Positions 11,099 to 22,840 of a stretch of DNA of 64,000 bases are shown here, piece by piece (positions within the stretch are counted from its first letter, which is position 1; each line of letters begins with the position of its first letter). The stretch comes from Sphagnum compactum. Taxonomy: Eukaryota; Bryophyta; Sphagnopsida; Sphagnales. Below the pieces are notes generated by a model that did not search any database, was not told where the DNA came from, and saw only the letters and a list, made by a program, of their open reading frames with translations. The position numbers were made by a program, and so were the translations under genes. The DNA lies in assembly GCA_965153455.1 (NCBI GenBank), contig OZ234500.1, positions 15,561,579-15,625,578 on the forward strand, in the 5' to 3' direction.

Positions 11099-14000
11099 AT
11101 GGCTCCCTCTTTGCATCCCCCATCTATTCGAGATATCCCTTGTTTTCATTATTCTGGCCTTTACACTTTAGGCGACCTTTCAAGGCATGTCAAGAGTGCT
11201 CACTTTCTGCTAGCCTCGTTTCCTAGGCTAGCCAGGTTGTTTTATCTTTGCAGGTGTCCTCCCCTCTTATGCTTATCCCTAGTTCTATTCCTTTTGCTTT
11301 TTCGGGTTTGTTTCGAGTTCAGTTTAGTTCCATTTTGGAGTTGTTTGAGTTTTGTTTCGCGTGCCCTTGTTTGTTTCATAAGATCCTTTGAGCCATCCAA
11401 GACAAGGTCAGGTAGGCTTTTCACTGACCCCTTTACCGAATTGCTCAAGATTCGATGGACGAGTTAGCATGGTTCCTTTTCCTCCTATTGCCTTGTTAGT
11501 GTTTGTGCTATACTTAAGGAGGTCGATCAGGTCAACTAGAGGTTTCTGTTTGCCTTAGGAGGTTTATGGCGAATGACTAGTCTTTTTTCCATGAGGAGTT
11601 TTCATGTGCCTCATGTGCACCCCATTTTCACCACTCATGGGAAGATTCTTCGACCATTCATGTTCATCGATGTTTAATTTTAGGGAAAGTTGATGAGTAC
11701 AATCACATTGCCATAGCTCTCTAACTCATGACGCCATCTATTCCTTTGGAGGACACCATTGTTGCCTTGCGCCAATTGCACCCCTTCCTTCAGACCTTGT
11801 CTTTCCACTTATTTTTTATGATCAGCTTGAACACATTTTTGTCCTTAATAGGACTTATTTGCCCAAGCTTTAGCCACTGCTCCGTATTTGTCTTTAGATG
11901 GGCTTTCTGGGATGGTATATGAACATCTTTCGAGATGTTTCATACCAAAGGATTCATCCTTAGGGTTTTCAGAATTATTCCAAGCTGTTGCTATTGTTGT
12001 TTGTGGGGATATCCCTAGGTTAATGGCTTTGGTGTTGGGGCCTAACATATTGTTGGTAATGGCAAAGGACACTAGTGGTGTTCGTCTTATTGCCATAGGC
12101 AAGGTGTTTCCTCGATTTATTAATCGTTTTGTTGTCCTATAGTTTCAGGGGTTGTTTCAAGAGCACCTTTCCCCCATCAGTTTGGAATATCGACCCTTAG
12201 AGGCTGTGAGGCCATCTTTTTTAGCATCAGAGCCTTCTTCGACTTATACTTTGATTGGGCCGTGATGTTGGTTGATGTTGTTCTTGAGCTGCTATTTTTA
12301 GAGAATTGTGTGATGCCAGGGGGCCTTTGGCAAACATTGTCCCCTTTATTAATTTGTTTTATGGTGCTCCATTTTCTCTTTACTACCAACACGGGCAACA
12401 TGTGGAGGGGGTCACCATTATTGAATCATCTTCAGGCACGAGCTAAGGTGACCCCTTATGAGGTCCTTTATTTACTTTGGCCCATTGTCGAGCTTTCTTA
12501 GAGATCATCATGCGAGCCCCCAGTTGCGTCTTTCCATCCTTAACGGATGATACCCACATCGTGGGGCCTATGAGTGAGATTACCCACATGCCTTTGACCA
12601 ATTTTCGACCCTATTAACCTTAGTTGGGCTTAGGGTTAAGGTGTCAAAGTGCAAGCTTTAAAGTCCATCAAGGATTTCTCTAGGCATAAAAATTGTTGAA
12701 GGCTACACTTTGGTCACAAATGGTTTATGCATTTTGGGTGTGCCAATGGGTTTTCATGATTTTGCCATGTTTTTTTTGGATGAGGTTTTATCTCAAGATG
12801 TGACACATATCGATGATCTTTTTTTCTTGGGAGACACCTAGGTCGTTTTGGGCATTTTATCCTCATGTGTAGTTCATCGACCTTCTTATTCACACGGATA
12901 ATACTTCTTTCTTTTTCCTTTCTATTTCTTTTGATTGGTTTTGACAAGAGAGTTATGCAAGTATGAAGGGACTTTATGGGTCTAGGATTGTGGGGGTTTT
13001 TTCAAAGCCTTTTATCGAGGCGTTAGGCTCGACTACTGATATCCTTTGGTGGTATAGGCCGTTTCTCTATGGAAGATTGTACCCCATTTTTTTTTTAGGG
13101 AGTTAGGCTCTGGTGGCTCCGTATTTGTGATCTAGGTTATGTATTTTTGATAGACTTGTTTTGGAGGAGTATAATTTTTAGGTTGAAGATGGCCCACACC
13201 TACTTCAGTCATGCTCCTGTGCAGCATGAGATGGCTTTCCTCTTGCAGCTAGGGAGATGCACCCTGCTTTTAAGAGTCTAATAGTTACCACGCCCCAAGT
13301 TTATAGGCATCTTTGATGGATTTCCACCATGACACATCCTTTAGGTTTATCTTGGAAGATGATTCCATTTCTTCAACATCTAGAGCCCGCATTCGTTCTT
13401 GTTCGGGCAAAGAAGATAGGGCTATGGTTGATTGTTAAGTCATCTATTCATTCGTTTTGCATCACACACTTTACTTTCATTTCAGCATTGCATTTTCGTT
13501 TTGGTTTGATTTAACCTTCAGCATCTAGTCTTCTCACGTGTGAGTGAGGACACAGGTTGGACGCATTTAGCACACACTTAACTTGTTGCCTGTTTGGAGG
13601 TCAACGGATAGCCACACATGATGCCATCTAAGACATCATGTATGCCCTCGCTTGAAAGAGTGGGCATGTTGTATGGAGAGAGTGGTGGTACACCTTTATG
13701 TTAGGAGTTTCATTACGAGCTGATCTCTACATGACCCGAGAGGACTAGATTTTTGTTGCCGATGTGGTGATTATTGACTCAATGTAAGAAATGGTGGCTT
13801 CAAGTGTCATTAGTCGACCAATAGGTGCAGTTGCGAAACTTAACGCCATTGTTAAGATCTGCAAGTATAGAGAGTGTCATGAGAGCACCATTTTATTCCA
13901 ATGGCCATGGAGGTGCACGGCGCACCCATGCATGATATGAATCATTTCATTAGGGGGTGTGTTCGTCTTTTCCACGATAGATGATTGGGAGGTCATTTAT

Positions 14001-14300
14001 CCTTGTCTTTTTGCATTCAATTTTTCAAGCAGCTTATTAATATTGCTTTTCGACGTGCTTTAGCCTCTACCATAGAGGAAGATTGTGTTGGTAGTTGATG
14101 CTTGTTCTAGACCTCTCATTATTATTAGATTTCACGATTTACATGTAGGTGACATTAGAGTGACCATGGGTGAGATAATTTCCTACCACAAGAAGGACTA
14201 GTTCTCTCCCTTTTTTGGTTCCTATAGATTGTTCATCTTTTGGCCTTTCCTTTTTGTCTCCATTGTGATGGTTCCAACCATTGATCTTTTATTGGATTTT
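11099..14300 (+). pseudogene. Decayed non-LTR-like retroelement (zinc finger, reverse transcriptase, C-terminal nuclease-like part)
   Basis: Plus-strand remnant broken by stops and frameshifts. It starts with a degenerate C2H2 finger at about 11141-11206: the frame reads CFHY, then SRHVKSAH, with Tyr where the second Cys is expected. A reverse transcriptase follows. SGVRLIAIGKVFPR is at about 12074-12115. A palm motif A remnant with its Asp is at 12274. Motif B is GDPL at 12447-12458, with TAA just before it and TGA just after it. Motif C is TDDTHIVGP at about 12543-12569. Near 13716-13930, a segment with FVADVVIIDS, a KICKY lysine track and MAMEVHG resembles a restriction-like endonuclease domain; this part is inferred. 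The order finger-RT-nuclease recalls R2/CRE-type elements. No LTRs, tail or target duplication were located, so the ends are approximate. Confidence 0.7.
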
Positions 14301-15110
14301 TGTGATTGCTAAAGTGTAAGAATGCTATTTAATTTAAAGAATGTAGCCCAATTCTAATTTCATACCATGTCATAAAAGATAATTGTATTGGGAAAACAAA
14401 TAATAAATGATATGTGTGCCTTATTGCTATAAATGCTATTTAAAAAAAAATCATAATTTTGAATGTTATGCAACTCCACTTTCACTTTAAAAATAAATTC
14501 CCAATGACAATGTCAAACCTTGTAATCACATTTCCTTTCTTAAATAGCCCCTTGTTTGCATTTTCCCAAAAAATCAAAGGTTCTTTCATGTACATATCTA
14601 TTTTCCCATGATGGTCGCATTATATGAAGTTTTGAACTATACTATATGTAAATTTTGTATTTTTGGTTGAAGTATGCAATAATGGTCTATGTATCCACGC
14701 ACTAGATGTTAAATGTGCACATAGAATGTACATCTTGATTCTTCATGATCTGCTTTATGAATAATTGTACCAAGATTTCAACAACAATATGATTATCACT
14801 AAATGTACAATTAAATTATGTGTACCCTAAAGCCCTAGGGTGGGCACATCTTCAAAATAAAGGACCTAACACAAGGTGATAGTCGTTGAGTTCAGCCCTA
14901 CATTTTTGGAAATGTTTCTTAACATGTGCTTTATGTATGATAAAGTAAAAGGAAGACATTAAAGTTCTTCATAAAGTAATCCTCACTTTTTGACCCTCAA
15001 CTCTACCCACTCATTCTCTTTCGAAGCTATCCATAAAGTTCACCAAAGTGAGATCCACTCCTTAAAACAAAGGATGAACATCTCCAAGTGATCATCATTG
15101 TTTTTTCATC
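14301..15110. other. AT-rich spacer
   Basis: Nothing recognisable as a gene or RNA is seen between the retroelement remnant and the tandem repeat that follows. Confidence 0.4.
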
Positions 15111-15740
15111 CCCAAGTGATCATCATAGTTTTTTTTTCTAATCACATGACTCTTTTAGGTTACCACCACATAGATTAAACGGAGCTATCTAGGGTAAAGG
15201 CTAACTAGGTTAAGACTTTAACTAAAGGCTACCTATGGTCTACTTGTGGAACTATTCAAAGAACTACCTAATTTAGGGGCTACCTAGCACACATTTAAGG
15301 GCTACCTAGAGCACACTTAACAACTTGTGAATGGCCCTAGGATGAACATCCCAAGTGATCATCATAGTTGTTTTCTAATCACATAACTCTTTTAAGTTAC
15401 CACCACATAGGTTAAAAGGAGCTATCTAGGGTAAGGGCTAAGACTTTAACTAAAAGGCTACCTAGGGCACACTTAACAACAACTTGTGAATGGCCCTAGG
15501 ATGAACATCCCAATTGATCATCATAGTTTATTTTTCTAATCACACGACTCTTTTAGGTTACCACCATATAGATTAAAAGGAGCTATCTAGGGTAAGGGCT
15601 AACTAGGTTAAGACTTTAACTAAAAGGCTACCTATGGTCTACTTGTGGATTAATTCAAAGAGCTACCTAATTTAGGGGCTACTTAGCACACACTTAAGGG
15701 CTACCTAGGGCACTCTTAACAACAACTTGTGAAAATGGCC
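15111..15740. repeat. Imperfect tandem repeat, three long copies
   Basis: Three diverged copies begin near 15113, 15353 and 15512. Each has GATCATCATAGTT, then CTAATCACA, then GGTTACCACCA and GAGCTATCTAGGGTAA. They are followed by variable numbers of a shorter module containing GGCTACCTAG. Copies differ in length (about 240, 160 and 220 bp) because internal modules are missing. No open frame is conserved between copies. Confidence 0.8.
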
Positions 15741-16691
15741 CCTCAAGAATTTCATGAGTTTATAAAATTCAAAGAATATAATATTACAGTTTATATAAAC
15801 TGTTGCAGTGATGGATCTCTGCAACTGCTGCTGCAAAGTGCAAAGTTTTTGCTGATCATGAAGAGAGTAATTGGGTGTGGCAGGAATTCATAAGATCCTA
15901 AACTCCAAACTATTTTTCTGAATTCAATCTTCTTGGCAGTCCAGAGCCATGTACCCCCTATTGGGTAGTTGTACATGAAAAAATGCCCATTTTGTAACAA
16001 AAAAAAACTGCAAACACATGTAGAATCGATCAAGGATGTTCGAATGGGTCTTGATCATTATCATCAGCAGCAGCAGCTCCAGCTCCTGATCACAAGTATT
16101 GTTCATTGAAATTTCATGAGCTCAATGTTCAAGTGTCTTCTCTGATCTGCAACAGCTTCAGTGATATATTGATCTTATGTGGTGTTGAGAGTAGCGTCTA
16201 ACCTGGATGCGCTGCGATGTTGGAGTGGCAACAAACAAACAAGCTTGGTTGGTGCTTTGATGGCCATGGAGTAACTAGATTCAGTAGCTGGGTGGTGAAG
16301 AAGGAAAGAGCTGGCCATGGGAGACTCGGTGCATCATGAGAGAATAATATTGGACAGAGGAGATCAGGTGCATGGAATTTGCAGCTCATGGGCACAGTAG
16401 CCTTAGTACGCATAATAAAACGGTTCGAGAAATTTTAGTTTCTAGATTCTGCTAAAACTTCTGGTAACAACAATTCCAGGCATTCTTCTTCAAGCTACCT
16501 GAGCTACAGAATGCCAAAGGTTTGAATATTCGCAACAGATTAGAACGGACTTCCTTGCTATAAGACTAAGTCTTTAATCTAGCTCTGCAGCAGCTGCGCA
16601 CCATGACCAGCTCCGACTTGAGCAGCTATAAACTTACTGAATTGGCCCATGCAGCTGGTGGACACTCACATATTCTAGTCGACTGATCTAT
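15741..16691. other. Less AT-rich stretch downstream of the small membrane-protein frame
   Basis: Base composition is more balanced than in the flanks, as expected of transcribed DNA. If the minus-strand frame at 16692-17015 is a gene, this would hold its 3' UTR. No protein domain is visible. Confidence 0.3.
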
Positions 16692-17015
16692 CTATGGTGT
16701 GGTAACATGTTTCTTCTTCATCGAGGTTGGGTCGAATCCAGCGGAGACAGAATTGAAGAAGTGCATGAAGATAGAGATAAGGACAGCGAGCGTAAGGATA
16801 AACGCAAGGCTATTGTACAGCAATCGCAGAATGAAATAAAACACACACAAACATATCACCACTTCGAACAATTGTCCTCTCTCCGACACTTGCGACAACG
16901 CCCTCTGGAATACTTCGGTTCCCCGGTTTGCAGACATACTAGACTGCTTATAGTAGCTGTGGTGATGTCGATCAGCTTCTGCTCCAGGATCTCGGCCAGC
17001 TCCCCGTGTTTCCAT
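16692..17015 (-). CDS. Small hydrophobic membrane protein, unrecognised
   Basis: An ATG-started frame of 107 residues. The N-terminal half is hydrophilic with a HHHSYYK patch. The C-terminal half has a long hydrophobic stretch starting FEVVICLCVFYFILRLLY and continuing through SLAFILTLAVLIS, enough for two membrane segments, followed by a Lys-containing tail. A good splice acceptor (TTCTTTGCAG) lies at about 17099-17108 on the same strand. The frame is closed by TAG just upstream, so a 5' UTR intron with translation starting in this exon is plausible. An internal ATG (MSANRG) is an alternative start. I recognise no family, and a chance frame is possible. Confidence 0.4.
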   Translation of the reverse strand: METRGAGRDPGAEADRHHHSYYKQSSMSANRGTEVFQRALSQVSERGQLFEVVICLCVFYFILRLLYNSLAFILTLAVLISIFMHFFNSVSAGFDPTSMKKKHVTTP

Positions 17016-17880
17016 ATGTCGAACTCCTACTAGTATTGAAACAGCCGATGATCGATCGGTATCTTCTAGTTCTTCCAAATCCAAAACACCAAACTAGACC
17101 TGCAAAGAAGATCAATCTCTTGTTGTCCACAAACACAGCATTAACTACAGAAAAAAAACCCAATTAATTGCAAGCAACTAGATCATCATGATGATCTTCA
17201 GATCAAAACCCACAATCTTTGATCTCTCGCACCTAAGTTTTCTTGGCTGCAAATTTCTAGTCCACAGCAATTTCAACAACCTTACTTGAATCCTGAACAA
17301 CATGGGGTGTTCAAACGTTTCTTTCTCTCTACAATTCACACTAGAGAAGCTACTGAACAGTATTCTGCACATCAGCAACAGTGCAGACTGGATCTCCGAG
17401 CTGAGATTTTCCAATCCAATCCTGTCTCTCTCTAAGAAGAGTCGAGAGCTGAGAAATCTTCTGCAGCTACATCCCAGCTGATGATGATGAAGAACTTGAT
17501 GAAATCTTTGGGGGGAAATGGGTTGAATTTTTTTTTTCCATACTGAGCACTGCAAAGAAAGAAAGAAAGAAAGAAAGATCTCTCTCTCGTACCCACAGAT
17601 CCCCAAGGAACTTGAATTTCAATATTTTCTTGATGGATTTGTGCAAAAGGGGAATCATGAAATTACTAGCAAAAGATGTGCACAAGGATCGAAATCTTTG
17701 ATCTCAAGCGCTTGATTTGAGGAGAAAAAGTCGCCCAACATTTTCATAGGTTTCTTCTTCTTAGCTCCATCTGCATCCCAGCTCCAGCTTTTGTCTCTAT
17801 TCAAAGCTACAACACATATTTATTATTTATTTATTTATTTATTTGTTTGTTTATTTACAACACCTACTAGTTACATGGCA
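17016..17880 (-). promoter_or_regulatory. Possible leader/promoter of the small membrane-protein gene
   Basis: On the minus strand this stretch is CT-rich, with a (CTTT)n run at about 17556-17577, as in many plant leaders. It contains the acceptor-like site at 17099-17108. It ends at an ATTT microsatellite (about 17815-17860). No start site can be assigned. Confidence 0.3.
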
Positions 17881-18179
17881 GTGTGTGTGTGTGTGTTTTT
17901 TTAAATTTTTAATTGGCCAAATTGTGACCTGAAAAATATGATTTCAACCCATAAGGAAAAAAAAATATTGTGGTTTTTTCCTACTCAGAACCTAAGGTAA
18001 AAATCTGACGATTTTTTAATAAAAATTTCAAAATCTGAATAATATTATGTTTAGAAATAAAATAAAACCCTTTGTTGATGTTGCAGGGCCATTTTGTTTT
18101 TGTAAAATGGCGAAAATCAGCCACAACAAAAAAAAAAAACACTGGTTCTGGTAGGTAGTCAAGATTCTGTTTTTTTTCC

Positions 18180-18262
18180 CCTACTTTTATATCTAGTATA
18201 TGTAGCCAAATTTGGCTAAATTATTTTTTGTATGATCACCACCTTGGATACATTACAAAATC
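18180..18262 (+). repeat. Dispersed 80-bp repeat, copy 1
   Basis: Contains CCAAATTTGGCTAAAT followed about 20 bp later by TGATCACCACCTTGGATACA and a CAAAAT end. Similar copies in the same orientation lie near 19642-19724, 27455-27535 and 48905-48985. Reverse-orientation relatives lie near 52380-52460 and 52490-52555. It is probably the end of a mobile element. Confidence 0.7.
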
Positions 18263-18657
18263 CTTTCGAAAAATTTTTAATTAATTTTTTTAAATTAAAT
18301 TTATTTTTGAAAAAAAACAAAAAACACAGCTACATGAATGGGTGCTAGCTAGCTACATCCAATGCCAACAAGGCGAAAAAAAAAAACAACTGCAGAATGG
18401 ACAAGAGAGAGAGACCTGGTCAAAACTGGGCACAAAAAACCCAAAGTTCAAAGCAAAAGGCCAAAAAAGGGCCACCCAAAAAAACAAAAAGAAAAGAAAA
18501 GAAAAAAGTGTATATACAAAGACATATGCTCTTTGGAAAAATTATGTGTTAGTACATACAAAAGACATGGCCTTCACTCCGCTGGTGTGACTTCTCATTG
18601 GTTGCATGGAAATTCTATTCCTAATATTGGCTGCCACTATTTCTGGCCTGGACTATA

Positions 18658-18760
18658 AGAGCATCTCCACCAGAGCTCAGTATGTCACTCTGGATAATAA
18701 TCGGCAGTGCTCAGTATGTCACTTTGGATAATCGGTAGCCCTGCCGAAGAACACACCCTA
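18658..18760. mobile_element. Partial MITE-like terminus
   Basis: Contains AGAGCATCTCCACCAG followed by CTCAGTATGTCACT twice. This matches the terminal sequence of the element at 46556-46966. The GAGCATCTCC motif is common at the ends of plant MITEs. Only the end is present. Confidence 0.5.
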
Positions 18761-19125
18761 CCTGTTCTGAATGCTTTTTGTGAGCTTAGGGAACTTTGGA
18801 GGTGATTACTAAGAATCTTTGAGTACAGAAAAACATGAGTACGTACAAAAACAAAAGACCAGCGCATACGTAACAACAGCTCTCAATTTCAGGTCTGTTC
18901 TTTAGGAATTCCATGTGCACTACTGGCGTTGAAGAAATCCACTCTTGGAGATAACAAGTATTGGGAGGAGGGGGGGGGGTGTTCTGGGGGAGTGGATTTT
19001 TTTTAGTTGCAAAATTTTGACCTATACAAACGTTTTTTTTCTTGTCCGAAAAATGGGCCAACATGGCCAGATTTTTATTTTATTTTTCCTTTTTTTCCCC
19101 CAAATTGTTAGAATTTTATGTGGTA

Positions 19126-19200
19126 AATAAAGCCCATGGCAATAAGGGCTCGTAGTAGGCAGGCCGGTTTGCCGTAAAGCACATGGCCAAGGGCTTTATT
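19126..19200. repeat. Fold-back sequence, 75 bp
   Basis: The left arm AATAAAGCCCATGGC pairs with the right-arm end GGCCAAGGGCTTTATT, leaving a GC-richer centre. The local composition differs from the AT-rich surroundings. Confidence 0.6.
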
Positions 19201-19641
19201 GTGCATAAAGATCTCGTTGAAATTTTATTTAAATTTTTTCACTATGCCAAGATGGGGTGCTTCTAAAGACATAATGTCCATAGTGGTGCCGGGCCTTATG
19301 TTTTTGCCAGCATTACATTTTTAAAAACGACTACCCTTAACACCCTTGGAGCGAGGCATTCCTGAAACAAGTTCGACTGTTCACCCGGCCGATGCTTAGT
19401 TCAGGAAAGCCTCACTCTGAGGACATTACCCAATGCAAAGAATCCCCCCAAAAAAATAAAAAATAATCATTTTTTTTTCTTGTGATACATGGGGTCTTTC
19501 AAAAAATGAAATGTGTGCGCCCCATTAGTGGAGGAAAAATTCGACTTGATAATGTGCCCTCCAAATATAAATTTTTTGCTGGTGGTTTAAGTTCCACTAG
19601 CTATACACAAACATTGAAGGATTTTTTCTTTAAATTTTTTT

Positions 19642-19724
19642 TTCCTTTCGTATGTGGTATATGTCGCCAAATTTAGCTTAAAACTTTTTATGGATGATTG
19701 CCACTTTGGATACATCACAAAATT
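19642..19724 (+). repeat. Dispersed 80-bp repeat, copy 2
   Basis: Contains CCAAATTTAGCTTAAA, then ATGGATGATTGCCACTTTGG and ATACATCACAAAATTG. It is about 1.46 kb from copy 1 in the same orientation. Confidence 0.7.
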
Positions 19725-20149
19725 GTCTCCCAAAAAAAAAAAAAAAACACGGAATTGGGGGGCATGGAGATTGCTACCAAGCCGCGCTTCAAGGCTCGTC
19801 TACTCGAAATTGAGGATGTCTATGCACGTCTGGACTTGGTCTACAACATGACCAAAAACAAATAAAAATTACAAAATCCGAGTGCACTAACTGATTCCCT
19901 TTTAACTGTTTTTAATGAAAATTCCAAAAACCTCAATCCCCACTGCCCAGTGGTTGATTTAAACAACCCGCCAAATTAGAGTTTAGTGAAAGAAACATTA
20001 AAGAAAAAAAAAAAGGAAGAAAAAAAGGCAAGGAAAGGAAATGAAATGAAATGAAGATACAAAGAAAAAGGAAATGGGAAGAAGCAAAGACCCCACCATG
20101 GTCCTGAGTTAGTTACCAAGTTTCTAATAGACTTGCTGACCCAAAGGTA

Positions 20150-20250
20150 AACCTGAGATCATTTTTGATATTGGGAACACCCCTTGGGGAACACATTGGA
20201 AACATGGGGAACATATTGGGAACCTGATAGGAACCCATTGGGAACTTGAA
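20150..20250. repeat. Cluster of short GGGAAC repeats
   Basis: A dozen-base motif centred on TGGGAACA recurs about every 10-14 bp. The same motif dominates the ends of the dispersed repeat at 20505-20775 and the 42-bp satellite at 57478-57930. Confidence 0.6.
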
Positions 20251-20504
20251 GGGAACAAAGGCAAAATGAAAAAAATCCTTCCCCCCCCCCCTTTCCCCCA
20301 CCCAAAACTTAAATGAAAAAAAAATCAAGGTACTTTGGGTGCATGCTGAGCCTTCCCATTGGCTGCATGAAATTTCTATTTCCAAAACTGTTTGTCACAA
20401 TTTTTGGGCCTGGGCTAGTACCCCCCCCATTATAAACTGGGGCACTTATTTATTGTGATTCATATTAATTAGATCATGGGTGCCCTCACAACTTTAAATT
20501 TTTT

Positions 20505-20775
20505 TTTTTTAAAGGAGCCATATTGATTGGCCCATCAGCAATTCTTTTGGAGCCTTGGGCATGCCCCCAATAGAAGCACCTATTTGGACTCCTAGTTGCA
20601 AAATATGAACAAGTGTGCAACACCAAATTATACCTCTTTAGTTTATGTATAGAGGAGTTGAACTTTGGGCAAACCATATGGGATAAAACCCAGGTGCTAT
20701 TGGGAACATTTTGAGGAATGCATCTGGGAACACTTTGAGAACCCTTTGGGAACACATTGGGAACAAGAGGAAAAA
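20505..20775 (+). repeat. Dispersed repeat, copy A (related to 47525-47720, inverted)
   Basis: Shares with the reverse complement of 47525-47720, in order: AGCCATA, TTGATTGGCCCA, TTTTGGA, TTGGGCA, AGAAGCACCT, GTTGAACTTTGGGCAAACCA, TATGGGAT, and a GGTGCTATTGGGAACA end. The spacing is similar, so both are copies of one family. No coding capacity was seen. Confidence 0.75.
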
Positions 20776-20935
20776 AAAACAAAAAATCCTTGTTCCTTGG
20801 CCCCTATCAAAAAGAGAAAAAAACTGGAAGTCAAGAAGTAACCAAAACCCCAGTGCTGTTCCTGAACATAGAATGATAGAAGCTTTGCATGTTTTGGGAT
20901 TTGTTTTGTCTTCAATTTATACAAGAAAGGCTTAG

Positions 20936-22840
20936 TACCTTGGCCATTTCAACACATGTCCGTCAAATAGTTAATTGATTAATTAATTTTGAAAAATCCA
21001 TTTCAACAAATGGAATATTCCTAACAATTCACTATTTTCCTTCACAATATTTTTTTTGATAATGGAAGAAATAATTTTTGAAAATTTCAACATTTTTGAA
21101 AATAATATAATTAGTGTCGAATTGGCCAAGGTACTAAGGTGTCAGCCTTTACTACCACTTTATCTTTTCTCTTTTTAAGTACATTTTACAGGCAATTACT
21201 TGCTTTGGATCTGTTTCTTCACAGGTTTCACATCTTTTTTTCAAAGCAAAAAATTGGTCAAGTCACTGAAGATCAAACCATCCAAATATGGATGCCCAAA
21301 GTTTGAAAAATTCAGGCAGCAAAAGGGCTTGAGATCTTTCGCTTACTTTAGACTAAGAGGAAAGAGACACACACACACACAAAAGGAAAACAAAAGTTGG
21401 CTGATGTTTTCTTTTCCATCTCACCGAGAAATGATCAGAATCATTAAAAATTACACAAGATGCAACCAAATGGAACAAGCTCAGACCATTCAAATGAGTG
21501 TTGTTGTTGTTGTATGCAAATGGCTGCAAAATCTGTACATTACTCTACACATGACTTCAATGTTTGATGTTTTGGCAAGTTATGTGTGAAAGTAATTACA
21601 AAGGTATAGTACCCAATCTCTCTCTCTCTCATGTAAAACCCATTCTCTCTCTCTCTCTCTCTCTCACTTTGAAGAGAGAGAGAGAAGTTTCACTCTCTTG
21701 CATGCATGCCAACCAATTCCTACAGTACATTACCTTCTCAACACCAAAGGCATTTAACCCAGAACTTGATGTCTTTTTTTTGCAAGTTTTATGTGAATGT
21801 CAATTACAAAGGAATAGTAGTACCCAAGCTTTCTCTGTCTTTGCATTCATGCCTACCAATTCCTACAAGTACATTACATTCTCAACACCTAATGCATTTA
21901 TCTGGGTTGAATAGTAGTACCTTTGCTTCACACTCAAAACACCATTCTCTCCCATTCTTGTGTTTGGTACTTCTAGCTCGGACACCTACATGTGAAAGAG
22001 GGCTTTGAAGTGTTGAAAATGTAATTGGCTAAATAACATGTTCCAAAAGTTATCCTTGTCAATTTTCTATGGTGTACTAAAGGTTCCAAATCAAGTGTTT
22101 TTTTCAAGGCAAAAGGAAAGTTTTATGAAGATTATTATCAAACACAACCTATAAGCTCTCCCTATCACAACCTTGAGCATCAAGTCTTGGAAAAGGGACC
22201 AACTTTGGTGTTGAAAAATTCACTATAATTGTGTGAATAATGTGGGTATGTTATAAGGCCGAACAATTTTTGGATGGCTAGTTAGGAGATCTTTCATATT
22301 CAACCTTGATGCCTCAAATTTGCCACATTTCTGAAAAAAATCAAGTTCAATGCCATTTTCCAAATCAGTGTGTTTTAACTTCTACCATAGCTATTGTTGA
22401 ACTTCAAGAAGCATAAGCTCCAAGTTTTGACGGATTTGCATCTTTTAGATGCACAAATATTCATCCAAACACCTAATTTTCACGTATTAATTCATGTACC
22501 TCTAAATGGTGAAAAACTACAATAGTAATAATCCTAGCATGGAAAATCTACATAAGCAAGCCCAATGGTAGGTCAAAGACAAGATGATTTTGAGAAAAAC
22601 TTTATTGCCATGTACAATAAAGAGGTCCATTTTCCCAAAATAGAACACCATTCATGGGTGCCAAGCAACTAGGAAATTCAAAAGACATAGAGACCACCAT
22701 CATGAGTGCAAAACCAAAACAAAAACATATTTCAATGTTGTTTAGGTCCTGCCCCATGGGGGACTTTTAGTGTAAAGTTTGGGATTTATGTGTGTTAAAT
22801 GATCATTTTTGGGGGTATTAGATAATTGTCCAACATATTT
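20936..22840. other. AT-rich spacer with CT microsatellite
   Basis: No gene is recognised. A (CT)n run is at about 21617-21665, followed by GA runs. A motif around ATTACAAAGG, AATAGTA and CCAATTCCTACA is repeated at about 21594-21735 and 21797-21880, which suggests a local duplication of about 190 bp. Confidence 0.45.

Larger units (their letters stand above)
17881..20100. other. Repeat-rich spacer
   Basis: No gene is recognised. The region holds A- and T-homopolymers, two copies of an 80-bp dispersed repeat (about 18180-18262 and 19642-19724), a fold-back (19126-19200), and a partial copy of a MITE-like terminus (about 18658-18760) with GAGCATCTCC followed by two CTCAGTATGTCACT repeats. Confidence 0.5.

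Noticed and set aside
16707-17033. Plus-strand frame opposite the small membrane protein
   Set aside because: It has charged, incoherent composition and no domain. The minus strand has a clean hydrophobic block and an acceptor site.
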